Shown here one piece after another: positions 28,129 to 36,835 of a DNA stretch of 64,000 bases. The stretch lies in the NCBI GenBank assembly GCA_030530775.1, contig JAUMUG010000008.1, positions 117,392 through 181,391 of the forward strand, read 5' to 3'. Under the pieces are notes generated by a model. That model did not search any database. It worked only from the letters and a program-made list of their open reading frames with translations, and was not told the DNA's origin. Numbering within the stretch: position 1 is the first letter of the stretch; each line of letters opens with the position of its first letter. The stretch comes from Lautropia sp. GTDB lineage: Bacteria; Pseudomonadota; Gammaproteobacteria; Burkholderiales; Burkholderiaceae_E. The position numbers were made by a program, and so were the translations under genes.

Positions 28129-29009
28129 GCAAAAACTCCTGTGGTTTGCATGGCTTTCAGAACCACGGCTTCGCCGGCGGCACTGAGTGGAGCCAGCGGC
28201 AGGCGCACGGCGGCACTGGGAATGCGGCCCATTTTCGCCAAAGCCCATTTGACCGGCACGGGATTGGGTTCGCAGAACAGTTTCAGATGCAGAGGCATCA
28301 GTTTGCGGTTGACCTGCAACGCCTTGGCGAAATCACCGGCCAGCGCAGCCTGACACATCTCGGCCATGTCTTTGGGGACGACGTTGGCCGTGACCGAAAT
28401 GACGCCGTGCGAGCCCATCGCCATCAGTGCCAATGCGGAATCGTCGTTACCACTGTAGACGGCAAAGTCGGCCGGCAGGTCGCCCAGCAGGGCCGCGCCC
28501 CGGCCGATATCTCCGGTGGCGTCCTTCAACCCGACGATGCCCGGCACTTTGGACAGACGCAGCACGGTGTCGTTACCGATGTCGGCTACGGTGCGGCCCG
28601 GCACGTTGTAGAGGATGACCGGCAGCCCGCCTTCCCGGGCCACGGCGCTGAAATGCAGGAACAGACCCTCCTGCGAAGGCTTGTTGTAGTAGGGAGCGAC
28701 CTGCAGCGTGGCATCGGCGCCCAGATCACGGGCGTGACGGGTCAGCTCGATGGCTTCGCGGGTGGAATTGGCACCGGTGCCCGCGATGACCGGGATACGT
28801 CCCCGGCAATGTTCGACGGCCACCTTGATCAGCTCACAGTGCTCTTCGACGCTGACCGTCGGTGACTCGCCCGTGGTGCCCACGGACACGATGGCGTTCG
28901 TACCGGACTGGATGTGCCAGTCGATCAGTTCCCGATATGAGTCGAGGTCGAGCGCTCCGTCAGCCTTCATCGGCGACACGACAGCGACCAGACTGCCTTT
29001 GATCATCAT
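28125..29009 (-). CDS. dapA: 4-hydroxy-tetrahydrodipicolinate synthase DapA
   Basis: This roughly 294-residue class I aldolase condenses pyruvate with aspartate semialdehyde, the first committed step of lysine and diaminopimelate synthesis. Visible features are VGTTGESPTV, the catalytic Tyr in APYYNKPSQEG and the Schiff-base Lys in IVGLKDATGD. Two adjacent ATG codons (29009 and 29006) follow AAGAGG; family alignment (IKGSLVAVVSPM) fits either. The stop overlaps the bamC TTG start. Confidence 0.96.
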   Translation of the reverse strand: MMIKGSLVAVVSPMKADGALDLDSYRELIDWHIQSGTNAIVSVGTTGESPTVSVEEHCELIKVAVEHCRGRIPVIAGTGANSTREAIELTRHARDLGADATLQVAPYYNKPSQEGLFLHFSAVAREGGLPVILYNVPGRTVADIGNDTVLRLSKVPGIVGLKDATGDIGRGAALLGDLPADFAVYSGNDDSALALMAMGSHGVISVTANVVPKDMAEMCQAALAGDFAKALQVNRKLMPLHLKLFCEPNPVPVKWALAKMGRIPSAAVRLPLAPLSAAGEAVVLKAMQTTGVFA

Positions 29010-29192
29010 GATGGCCTCTTCCGATGGATTATCGGTGTTGGTGGTTCGTGTGCCCCGCGGCAGCGGCGGCCCATGGCGGACGCCGGGCATGCATCCGCGG
29101 GACGCTCTGTCCGGCATTCGGGCAGACTTGCTTGCTGGCCATTTTAGCCCGGATTCATCGGTGCGCTGCCAGCACCACCAGCCGTGGCGGGA

Positions 29193-29747
29193 TCAGCGCC
29201 GGTCCAAGTTTGCAGGGCCGCCGCCACGGCGGGCGGCGATCCGCTGCACGAGCGCCGGTCGTGGAAACCGGACGATGCCCTGTTCGAAGGCGCAGACCTG
29301 CAAGGCCGCCCGTCGGGCCAGCGTCAACAATTCGTCGGACTGCAGCAGGAAGGCGGGATTGCTCGGCTTACCATAGCGCCCGTTACCGGCTGCGAAGGTC
29401 TCGTAGATCAGCCAGCCCCCTTCCGCCAACAGGCCGGCCAGCAGGTCCAGCCGCGAACGAAACAGGTATCTGGTCACGACGATGACGCTGAAGCGCTCCG
29501 AAACGAAGTCCCAGGTGGCCGATTCGAGATCGGCTGTCCGTGCTTCGATGCCCGGGATGTCATCGAGGGCCAGGCAAGCCGGATCGCGATCCAGCGCCAA
29601 CACACGGAAGCCACGCCCGGCTGCCAGCCGTGCATGGCGGCCGGCACCACAGGCGAAATCCAGCAGCCGTCCCGGGCCGCTCGGCTCCGGCAACCAACGT
29701 GCCACCCAGTCACTGGGGGCTTCCTCCTTCAATCCATGGGGCTCCAT
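29193..29747 (-). CDS. Class I SAM-dependent methyltransferase
   Basis: This 184-residue protein has a Rossmann-type SAM motif I (LLDFACGAGRHARLAA) and an acidic end of strand 2 (VLALDRDP). This is the small TehB-like or methyltransferase-11 type common in betaproteobacteria. The ATG at 29747 has GAGGAG about 9 bases upstream. An upstream ATG at 29792 adds 15 residues but would overlap the divergent GGDEF gene. The substrate is unknown. It lies 184 bp upstream of dapA on the same strand. Confidence 0.8.
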   Translation of the reverse strand: MEPHGLKEEAPSDWVARWLPEPSGPGRLLDFACGAGRHARLAAGRGFRVLALDRDPACLALDDIPGIEARTADLESATWDFVSERFSVIVVTRYLFRSRLDLLAGLLAEGGWLIYETFAAGNGRYGKPSNPAFLLQSDELLTLARRAALQVCAFEQGIVRFPRPALVQRIAARRGGGPANLDRR

Positions 29748-29785
29748 TCGTGGCGGCTCCTCGTTCCCGAGCGGGTCGTACTGAC

Positions 29786-32779
29786 GTGGCAAGACGCAAA
29801 CCCCGCCAATTGTATTCGTCGACCGGACAGCTCAGTCCCCGCCGATTGCTGGTCTTCGGTCTGCCCACCCTGGCCGCGGGTGCCCTGCTGGGTCTTCACC
29901 ATCTGAGCGGCCATTGGCTGGATGACTATATCTGGTACATCGCACCGGTGACGATGGTGGCAATGACCGTTTTTGCCTACGGGCTGTTCAAGGTGTCTTT
30001 GGAACTGCGCGAACAGGCCCGCATCAACCACCGTCTGAACGAATTGCAGAATCAGCACGGCAAGGCCGAGGAGCTGGGTTCGATCGGTTCGTGGATACTG
30101 GACCTGAAGGAGGATCAATTCTACTGGACCAACGGCAGTTTCCGTCTGTTCGGCGTGGAACCGATCGAAGGTACGGCGAATCGTGGCGCACCGTCACGGC
30201 AGGGATTTTTCATCAACATCCACCCCGAAGACCAGCCCAAATGGAAGGAAGCCCACCGGCAAAGCCTGCGCCAGGGCGAAACCATCCAGGTCGAATACCG
30301 CTATCAGAAAAGGAATCCGGAAGGTGGCAGCGCCACGATCTGGGTCCGTTCGGAAGCGCAGCCGGAATACGATGCCGAGGGCGGACATTTGCTGCGGCTG
30401 GTCGGCTTTGCCCAAGACATCACGCTGATTCAGAACATGAAGGATGATCTGAAGGCCAGCGCCCAGAAGTTCGAGAATCTGAGTCAGCTGGGATCGGACT
30501 GGAACTGGGAAATGAATGCCCAGTTCCAATTCACCAGCATCTCCGGCACCATCGGCGCTTCGCTGGAGAGCTGGGCCAAACGCATGAAAGGGCACGGCCT
30601 GCGGGATGCAGCCATCCCCGAAATGGCCATCAACCGCTTTGCACTGCCACAGGACAAGAGCAAAGTGCCGGACGCCAGAGCAGGCTCCAGGGACAAACCG
30701 GTGTTCATCCCCAAGCTGGAAAAGCTCGAGGAGCATCTGAACGCTCGGACGGAATTCAAGGATCTGCAGTTCGCCCTGCTGACCCCGGAAAGCGAGCTGC
30801 TGATGATCCAGCTGTCGGGCCGGCCCCTGTCGAGCCACGGCACCCCTGCCGGATTCCAGGGTATCGGCCGGACCGTCACCGAAGAAGCCCAGCGGGAAAT
30901 CCTGCTGTCGCTGGAAAGCAAGCTCACCGACGTGATCCGTACCCATGACGATGAATCGGAAGCGCTGACCGAAGTGATCTGCACCGTCTGCGAGGAAATG
31001 GGTTGGCTGGGCGGCGCCATGCTGAAACTGATTCCGGGCACCCAATCGCTGGCCGTGCACGAGCGCTGGGGCAATGAGTCCGTGCTGAAGATGCTGGGCG
31101 AGCTGCCACAACCGATTCCCATCAGCGCCAATTCCGTCGAGAAGATGGCCTGGGACGGCGGCAGGAAGAAAAGAAGCATGTGGCTGAACAACATGGCTCA
31201 GGCGCCCGCCTTTGCGCAGCGCTATCAGACGGCCAGAATCCAGGCACCGGCCGTGCTGATGGCCCCCATCCTGAACGAGAAGGAAGAAGTTCTGGCGACA
31301 CTGATGTTCTTTTCGCCGATCAACTTCAAATCCAACCTGCTGATCTCGGGTATCGCCGACATGCTGTCGAACACGATGTCGATGTATCTGCAGCGCAAGA
31401 GCGCCGAGCAGCGGTTGCGGCGCGCGTCGCAGCACGATGCACTGACCGGACTGCCCAATCGTGCCTATCTGACCGAACATCTGGAAAAACGCCTGAGCCG
31501 ACGCGAGCCGCTCGCCCTGCTCTACATCGATCTGGACCGCTACAAGGCGATCAACGACACACTCGGTCACCAGGCGGGAGACCAGGTGCTGGTGGAAATC
31601 GCGCAGCGCTTCAAGGCGACCATCGGCCCCGGCAACATCGCTGCACGGATGGGCGGTGACGAGTTCGTGCTGCTGCTGGACAAACAGAACAACGCCGCAC
31701 AGGCCGAAGCCGTGGCGCGTCAGGTGCTGACCGCTGCCGAGCGCCCCTTCATCCTGAAAGGACGCGCCCATTTCCTGTCGGCCAGTATCGGTATCGCGCT
31801 GTCACCGCTGCATGGCAGTGATGCCAGCACCCTGATCCGTTGCGCCGACAACGCCATGTACACGGTCAAGTCCGAAGGCCGCAACGATGTGCGCATCTAC
31901 AACAAGCAAGTGGCCAGCTATCGCGACACGCAGCAGCTGACCACCGACCTGCCGCTGGCCATGCAGCGCGGCGAAGTCGAGCTGCACTATCAGCCGGTGA
32001 TCTCGGCACACGATCGCAGTGTGGTCGGGCTGGAGGCGCTGATCCGCTGGCGCCACCCTTCCCTGGGTCTGCTGCTGCCCGATACCTTCCTGCCACTGGC
32101 CGAGCAGAGCAATCTGATGCGCGAGGTGGGCATCTGGACCATCCGCCGGGCGCTGGACGACCGGTTGAGCCTGGGCCTGGGGCCACACGACGATCTGGTG
32201 GTCTCGGTCAACGTGTCGCCCAACCAGCTCAACGAAGAAGATTTCCTGACGCAGATCAGCACCCTGCTGCGCGAACGGAACTTCCCGCCACATCTGTTGC
32301 GGCTGGAGCTGACCGAAAGCACGCTGATCGAAGGTTCCAGCCGGACCCACAACCGTTTGCAGGCACTGCGCCGGCTGGGGGTGGAAGTCGTGATCGACAA
32401 CTTCGGTACCGGCTACGCCTCGCTGTCCTATCTGCGCAATCTGCCGATCAGCGGGCTGAAGATCGACCATACCTTCATCAAGGGTCTGCCCGAGGACAAG
32501 GGCAATGCCGCCATCGTGCAGGCCATCATGACGCTGGCCGAGAAGCTGCACTTCAAGGTCATTGCCGAAGGCATCAGCTCGCATGCTGAAATGATCGCGC
32601 TGCGCGACTTCGGCTGCTCGCGGATGCAGGGCAACTTCCTGTCCCGCCCGCTGACGATGCAGGAGCTGGTGGCCTATCTGAAACAGGCCAACGCACAACC
32701 GAGGCAGTTGCCCAAGGCGATCTCCGACGCGGCCCGGGCTGCCACTGCCCGCCCGGCGCGGCCCCAGCCACTGTTCTGA
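29786..32779 (+). CDS. Membrane PAS-GAF-GGDEF-EAL cyclic-di-GMP protein
   Basis: This 997-residue protein starts at a GTG. Two transmembrane segments lie in the first 80 residues, then a PAS domain (about 90-205), a second PAS-like region, a GAF domain (about 380-540), GGDEF (about 555-720) and EAL (about 730-980). The GGDEF signature at 623-627 is intact, with LDRYKAINDTLGH upstream, but the RxxD inhibitory site is absent (GPGN at that place). In the EAL domain E750-A-L, the Asn of VNVSPNQL, the Glu of LRLELTES and the Lys of LKID are present, but the DDFGTG motif reads D871-N872-FGTG, losing one metal-site aspartate. It could be a diguanylate cyclase with a weakened or dead phosphodiesterase. 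It is divergent from the methyltransferase gene. Confidence 0.9.
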   Translation: MARRKPRQLYSSTGQLSPRRLLVFGLPTLAAGALLGLHHLSGHWLDDYIWYIAPVTMVAMTVFAYGLFKVSLELREQARINHRLNELQNQHGKAEELGSIGSWILDLKEDQFYWTNGSFRLFGVEPIEGTANRGAPSRQGFFINIHPEDQPKWKEAHRQSLRQGETIQVEYRYQKRNPEGGSATIWVRSEAQPEYDAEGGHLLRLVGFAQDITLIQNMKDDLKASAQKFENLSQLGSDWNWEMNAQFQFTSISGTIGASLESWAKRMKGHGLRDAAIPEMAINRFALPQDKSKVPDARAGSRDKPVFIPKLEKLEEHLNARTEFKDLQFALLTPESELLMIQLSGRPLSSHGTPAGFQGIGRTVTEEAQREILLSLESKLTDVIRTHDDESEALTEVICTVCEEMGWLGGAMLKLIPGTQSLAVHERWGNESVLKMLGELPQPIPISANSVEKMAWDGGRKKRSMWLNNMAQAPAFAQRYQTARIQAPAVLMAPILNEKEEVLATLMFFSPINFKSNLLISGIADMLSNTMSMYLQRKSAEQRLRRASQHDALTGLPNRAYLTEHLEKRLSRREPLALLYIDLDRYKAINDTLGHQAGDQVLVEIAQRFKATIGPGNIAARMGGDEFVLLLDKQNNAAQAEAVARQVLTAAERPFILKGRAHFLSASIGIALSPLHGSDASTLIRCADNAMYTVKSEGRNDVRIYNKQVASYRDTQQLTTDLPLAMQRGEVELHYQPVISAHDRSVVGLEALIRWRHPSLGLLLPDTFLPLAEQSNLMREVGIWTIRRALDDRLSLGLGPHDDLVVSVNVSPNQLNEEDFLTQISTLLRERNFPPHLLRLELTESTLIEGSSRTHNRLQALRRLGVEVVIDNFGTGYASLSYLRNLPISGLKIDHTFIKGLPEDKGNAAIVQAIMTLAEKLHFKVIAEGISSHAEMIALRDFGCSRMQGNFLSRPLTMQELVAYLKQANAQPRQLPKAISDAARAATARPARPQPLF

Positions 32780-32903
32780 ATGGCCCGAGCCGGTTCCCGC
32801 CGCTCCGCCACGCGGGGCGACACGGCGATCGCCTCACCTGAAACAGCCCCGGACCCGGAGTACGGAAAGTTCCCGGCAGCAAGCCGACTGACGACGGGAA
32901 CAC

Positions 32904-34283
32904 TCAATCTTCCGACAGCGCCCTCAGTGCTGCTTCGACGGCTGCCCGCCGATCTTCGGCCACCGGCTCCAGCATGTCCCCCCGGCTTTGCCACTGACCG
33001 GGGTTCTGCTTCAGGAAGGCGATGCACTCGCCGCAGGCCTTGGGTCGATCGAAGCCCAGGCTCTGCAGCAGCACGGCGCCTGCACCATCGATGAACTTGA
33101 AGTAGAAGCGGCCGTCGGCTTCGCGGTATTGTTTGAACAGCGGTCTGGCCCTGGAACTGCCCGGCGATCCGGCGCGTCCGGCTGTCACCGCCGCCGCCCC
33201 CGCAGCTGCCCCGACCATCTCACCCGACGGCCGGGCATCGGCCGCTTGCCCGGCCCCCGCCTGGCGCAGGGAACGGATACCGACGGCGCTGCGCACCGTC
33301 CGCATCAGCGGCGCCACTTCGGCACGGGCCTTGCGGGCGCCGGCCTGCAGAATCTCCTCGATGGCTTCGGGTTTGGCGATCAGCGCCTGGTAGCGTTCAC
33401 GCATCGGCGCCAGCGTCTGATCGAGCTGTTCGAGCAGTTGCCGTTTCGCTTCCCCCCAGGCCAGACCGTTCTGCAGTGCCCGCCGAAAAGCGCTGCTCTG
33501 CTCCGACGTGGCGAAGGCCTGATAGAGCTGATAAAGCACCGAACCATCGGCATCCTTCGGCTCGCCCGGTCCTCTGGAATCGGTGATGATGCCGGCGATC
33601 AGACGTTCGAGCTGGCGACGATCCGAGAACAGCGGGATGGTGTTGTCGTAGCTCTTGCTCATCTTGCGGCCATCGAGGCCCGGCAGGGTGCCGACGTTTT
33701 CGTCGACCTGCACTTCCGGCAGGGTCAGCACTTCTCCATAGAGATGGTTGAAACGCTGGGCAATGTCGCGGGCGATCTCGAGATGCTGCACCTGATCACG
33801 TCCGACCGGCACGCGGTTCGCGCCAAAGATCAGAATGTCGGCCGCCATCAACACCGGGTACATGAACAGCCCGGCTGTCACATCGGTGTCGAGGTCGACG
33901 CCGGCTTCGCGGTTGCGGTCGTTGACGGCCTTGTATGCATGTGCGCGGTTCAGCAGCCCCTTGCCAGTCACACAGCTCAGATACCAGCACAACTCGGGGA
34001 TTTCCGGCAGATCGGACTGGCGATAGAAAAGGACCTTGTCCGGATCGAGCCCGGCCGCCAGCCAGCAGGCGGCGATTTCGAGCGTGGAGCGCTGAATGCG
34101 CTCGGGTTCGGGGCATTTGATCAGACCGTGCAGATCGGCCAGGAAATAGAAGCTCCGCACCCCGGCATCGCGACTGGCGGCGACCGCCTGCCGGATGGCT
34201 CCGGCATAGTTGCCCAGATGGGGGGTGCCGGTGGTAGTGATGCCCGTCAGAACGCGCGGCAGTTTGGAATCGGCAGTACTCAT
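32904..34283 (-). CDS. trpS: Tryptophanyl-tRNA synthetase with C-terminal extension
   Basis: This 459-residue class I synthetase charges tRNA-Trp. The HIGH-type motif is TPHLGN (residues about 20-25) and KMSKS is in GLDGRKMSKSYDN. The catalytic body ends near residue 340. It is followed by a low-complexity Ala/Gly linker (about 345-375) and a 65-residue domain (RFYFKFIDGAGAVLLQSLGF) resembling DUF1508/YegP modules. Standard bacterial TrpS is about 330 residues. Similar extensions exist, to my knowledge, in other betaproteobacterial TrpS proteins, so this may be lineage-typical. It is last in the rnm-yciO-trpS run on the - strand. Confidence 0.95.
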   Translation of the reverse strand: MSTADSKLPRVLTGITTTGTPHLGNYAGAIRQAVAASRDAGVRSFYFLADLHGLIKCPEPERIQRSTLEIAACWLAAGLDPDKVLFYRQSDLPEIPELCWYLSCVTGKGLLNRAHAYKAVNDRNREAGVDLDTDVTAGLFMYPVLMAADILIFGANRVPVGRDQVQHLEIARDIAQRFNHLYGEVLTLPEVQVDENVGTLPGLDGRKMSKSYDNTIPLFSDRRQLERLIAGIITDSRGPGEPKDADGSVLYQLYQAFATSEQSSAFRRALQNGLAWGEAKRQLLEQLDQTLAPMRERYQALIAKPEAIEEILQAGARKARAEVAPLMRTVRSAVGIRSLRQAGAGQAADARPSGEMVGAAAGAAAVTAGRAGSPGSSRARPLFKQYREADGRFYFKFIDGAGAVLLQSLGFDRPKACGECIAFLKQNPGQWQSRGDMLEPVAEDRRAAVEAALRALSED

Positions 34284-34340
34284 GAATCAGGAAAAAAGAA
34301 GGATATCCCCAATGTGCTGCGTCAGAGGTTGTCGTGGATG

Positions 34341-34370
34341 AAAAACCGAACGGAGGGCAGACGCCTTCGG
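34341..34370 (-). terminator. Candidate weak terminator between yciO and trpS
   Basis: On the - strand CCGAA...TTCGG closes a GC-rich loop and is followed by TTTTT. It lies downstream of yciO and about 58 bp before the trpS start. A second hairpin, GGCGCGG/CCGCGCC, is at 34384-34401 without a T-run. Confidence 0.4.
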
Positions 34371-34415
34371 GCTGAGTTCACGCGGCGCGGTACCCCGCGC
34401 CCTGGCATCCGGAAA

Positions 34416-35036
34416 CTATCGCATCATCGCGTCGACCGAGCCCAGGCCGGCGCGCAGGATCAGCGGCTCGTCGCCCGTCACGTCGATCACGCTGGTCGGC
34501 ACGAACTGGCCGGCGCCACCGTCGACCAGCAGATCGATCCGTTTGCCGATCTGCTCCTCGATGTCGTCCGGATCGGCCAGCGGGTCGGTTTCGCCGGGCA
34601 TGATCAGCGAGGCGCACAGCAATGGCGTGCCCAGCGCCTCGAGCAAGGCCAGCACGATCGGCGCATCCGGCACCCGCAGACCGACGGTTTTACGTGAGGG
34701 ATGATGCAGCCGGCGCGGCACCTCCTTGGTGGCGGGCAGAATGAAAGTGTAGGCACCGGGCGTCCACTCCTTCAGGAAGCGGAACTGACGGTTGTCGACC
34801 TGTGCATACTGCGACAACTCGGACAGATCGCGACACATCAGTGTCAGCAGGTGCTTGTCGTCGATGCCGCGCAGTGCCCGCATCCGATCGACTGCGCTCT
34901 TGTCCTCGAGGTGACAGGCCAGCACATAGCTGGCATCGGTCGGCAACGCGGCCAGCGCCCCGGTCTGAAACTGGCTGGCCACCTGCTGGATCAGGCGGTC
35001 CTGCGGATTCTTGGGATGGATGACGATACGTTTCAT
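34416..35036 (-). CDS. yciO: YciO-family (Sua5/YrdC fold) protein
   Basis: This 206-residue protein has the YrdC/Sua5 fold, related to threonylcarbamoyl-AMP synthase that starts the t6A modification of tRNA. Features are LAALPTDASYVLAC, KHLLTLMCRDLSELSQYA, PGAYTFILPATKEVPRR and the late VPTSVIDVTGDEPLILRAG. The family is mostly a paralogue of the essential TsaC, and its exact role is unsettled. As in E. coli (yciV-yciO), it follows the PHP-domain phosphatase gene. The region just before the start carries a 16-bp tandem duplication. Confidence 0.88.
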   Translation of the reverse strand: MKRIVIHPKNPQDRLIQQVASQFQTGALAALPTDASYVLACHLEDKSAVDRMRALRGIDDKHLLTLMCRDLSELSQYAQVDNRQFRFLKEWTPGAYTFILPATKEVPRRLHHPSRKTVGLRVPDAPIVLALLEALGTPLLCASLIMPGETDPLADPDDIEEQIGKRIDLLVDGGAGQFVPTSVIDVTGDEPLILRAGLGSVDAMMR

Positions 35037-35041
35037 CGGAA

Positions 35042-35073
35042 TTCTCTGTCAACGATCTTCTCTGTCAACGATC
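35042..35073 (-). repeat. 16-bp perfect tandem duplication carrying TTGACA twice
   Basis: On the - strand GATCGTTGACAGAGAA occurs twice (35073-35058 and 35057-35042), 5 bp before the yciO ATG. Each copy contains TTGACA, the consensus -35 hexamer. GAGAAT lies 16 bp after the first TTGACA and could be a poor -10. Confidence 0.85.
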
Positions 35074-35119
35074 GCATCGGCGCCCGGAACTCGGATCGGT
35101 TCGGCACCGACGCATGGGT

Positions 35120-35974
35120 TCATGAAAAAGGCGCCCCCGGCCAATCGCTCCAGATGGGCTCGACATCGCCCGGCAATGGCGGAATCCGGCCCAGATCGAA
35201 GCGGCTTTCCTGCGGATCATGGAAGTCCGAAGCACGCGAGGCACGCAATGACAGACGCCGGCTCCAGCGGGCAAAGCGCCGGACGTCGTCTTCGGTGTGG
35301 CTGCCCGATACCACTTCGATGCCCTGCCCGCCCGCCTGTACGAAAGCCTCGGCCAGTGCCCACAGGCCGGCTTCATCGAAACGATAACGGGCCGGATGGG
35401 CGAGCACGGCCTGACCACCCGCCCCCCTGATCCAGTCGATGGCCTGCTGCAGACTGGCCCAGCGCTGCGGCACATGGCCCGGCCTGCCCTCGACCAGCCA
35501 GTTGGCAAAGACCTCGCGCGTGTCCCTGCAGATACCCTGGGCAATCAGGTGGCGGGCGAAATGGATGCGCGAGACCAGCTCGGGATTGCCCACGTAAGCC
35601 ATGGCCCCCTGATAGGCATTCGGTACCCCGGCCTTCTCCAGCGCCGCGGCCATCTCGCGTGCCCGCCTGTCACGCCCATGCCGGTTGCCTGCCAGCCCCT
35701 CCAACAGTCTTCGATCGCTTGGATCGATTCCCAGCCCGACGACGTGCACCGTCTCGCCGGCCCAGGTGATCGAGACCTCCACACCAGGCACGAAACGCAG
35801 GCCCAGACGCGCAGCCTCATCGGCAGCTTCGGTCAGACCATCGAGGATGTCGTGATCGGTCAGCGCCAGTGCTTCGACGCCATTGCGATGGGCACGGTGC
35901 ACCACCTCGGCAGGTTTCAATGTACCGTCCGATCGACTCGAATGACAATGTAGATCGATATTGGGATGTAGCAT
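35120..35974 (-). CDS. rnm: PHP-domain 3',5'-nucleoside bisphosphate phosphatase / RNase AM type
   Basis: This 284-residue PHP-superfamily hydrolase is of the YciV/TrpH type; members remove 3'-phosphates from nucleoside 3',5'-bisphosphates and trim RNA 5' ends. Metal-site motifs are DLHCHSSRSDGTL, LALTDHD, FVPGVEVS, VLAHPAR and the late ASDFH. The ATG at 35974 begins just before the first metal motif. The only -10-like box (TATAAT, 35986-35981) sits 6 bp before the ATG, so the message may be leaderless. It heads the rnm-yciO-trpS run. Confidence 0.88.
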   Translation of the reverse strand: MLHPNIDLHCHSSRSDGTLKPAEVVHRAHRNGVEALALTDHDILDGLTEAADEAARLGLRFVPGVEVSITWAGETVHVVGLGIDPSDRRLLEGLAGNRHGRDRRAREMAAALEKAGVPNAYQGAMAYVGNPELVSRIHFARHLIAQGICRDTREVFANWLVEGRPGHVPQRWASLQQAIDWIRGAGGQAVLAHPARYRFDEAGLWALAEAFVQAGGQGIEVVSGSHTEDDVRRFARWSRRLSLRASRASDFHDPQESRFDLGRIPPLPGDVEPIWSDWPGAPFS

Positions 35975-35980
35975 TCTGGC

Positions 35981-35986
35981 ATTATA
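35981..35986 (-). promoter_or_regulatory. Consensus -10 box directly before the rnm start
   Basis: A perfect TATAAT on the - strand ends 6 bp before the ATG at 35974. A transcript starting 7 bp downstream would begin at the A of the ATG. No good TTGACA is seen 17 bp upstream. Confidence 0.45.
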
Positions 35987-36090
35987 AGAAGCCGCTTGTC
36001 GTATGTGCGCTTCCTGCGGCCATCGAGGATCAGGAACATCGGGGCCGGGAAACCGGGGCCTGCCTACCGGAGTGAGTACTGCGCAACACC

Positions 36091-36128
36091 TCTTTCGAAC
36101 GGTGCTGTTCCGAGCACCATTCGAAAGA
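36091..36128. other. 16-bp-stem hairpin
   Basis: The left arm 36091-36106 (TCTTTCGAACGGTGCT) and right arm 36113-36128 (AGCACCATTCGAAAGA) pair at 15 of 16 positions; the single mismatch becomes a G-U pair in - strand RNA. The loop is 6 nt. A second hairpin follows at 36129-36145 (CCGGGC/GCCCGG). There is no T-run, and the site lies in the divergent region between rnm and the gamma-carbonic anhydrase gene. Confidence 0.75.
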
Positions 36129-36307
36129 CCGGGCTCGGCGCCCGGCAGACGGGAGTCGATCGGCGAGGACGGGCGCACAACCGCCACAGCCACCGGCGAG
36201 GCATCCGCTGACGCGCCATCTGTAGACGCCGTATCCATGGGCACCGGCCTACGGAAAGGAATCCGCTCCCCTCACGACAAGCCAACGTACACTCGACGAG
36301 GTCTCTC

Positions 36308-36835
36308 ATGAGCATCTATTCCCTGGCCGACCGACGGCCCAGTCTTGCCGACACCGCCTGGATCGCCCCCGGCGCCACCGTCATCGGCGATGTCCATCTG
36401 GCCGACCGGGTCGGCATCTGGTTCGGTGCGGTGCTGCGTGGCGACAATGATTCCATCCGTATCGGCATCGGCAGCAATGTGCAGGAAAACGCCGTGCTGC
36501 ACGTCGACGCAGGCTGTCCCATCGAGATCGGCCGAAACGTCACCGTCGGCCACCAGGCGATGTTGCACGGCTGCACCATCGGCGACAACAGTCTGATCGG
36601 TATCCAGGCCGTGGTCTTGAATCGAGCACGCATTGGCCGCAACTGTCTGGTGGGCGCCGGCGCGCTGGTGACCGAAGGCAAGCAGTTCGAAGACGGCTGG
36701 CTGATCCTGGGTTCGCCCGCCAAGGCGGTGCGCCGCCTGAGTGACGAGGAAATCGCCGGCCTGGCGGCTGCGGCCACCTCTTACCAAAAGCACTTACGGC
36801 ACTACGCCACGGAGCTGAAAGAATGGACACCCTGA
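36308..36835 (+). CDS. Gamma-carbonic anhydrase family protein (YrdA/PaaY type)
   Basis: This 175-residue left-handed beta-helix protein is built from hexapeptide repeats (for example IGDVHLADRVGIWFGAVLRG). The three zinc histidines are in NAVLHVD and TVGHQAMLHGC, with the family Arg in VLRGD. Proteins of this class form trimers; some hydrate CO2 and others are inactive or act on thioesters. The end of the gene overlaps the hslO start by 13 bp, so the pair is translationally coupled. Confidence 0.9.
   Translation: MSIYSLADRRPSLADTAWIAPGATVIGDVHLADRVGIWFGAVLRGDNDSIRIGIGSNVQENAVLHVDAGCPIEIGRNVTVGHQAMLHGCTIGDNSLIGIQAVVLNRARIGRNCLVGAGALVTEGKQFEDGWLILGSPAKAVRRLSDEEIAGLAAAATSYQKHLRHYATELKEWTP

Larger units (their letters stand above)
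35975..36307. other. Divergent intergenic region, rnm / gamma-carbonic anhydrase
   Basis: This 333-bp region holds the TATAAT box for rnm and the two hairpins at 36091-36145. I see no gene in it, although frames upstream of rnm remain open. Confidence 0.5.

Noticed and set aside
34416..35036. Calling this gene the essential threonylcarbamoyl-AMP synthase TsaC
   Set aside because: Length, motifs and its position after the PHP phosphatase fit the YciO branch rather than TsaC.
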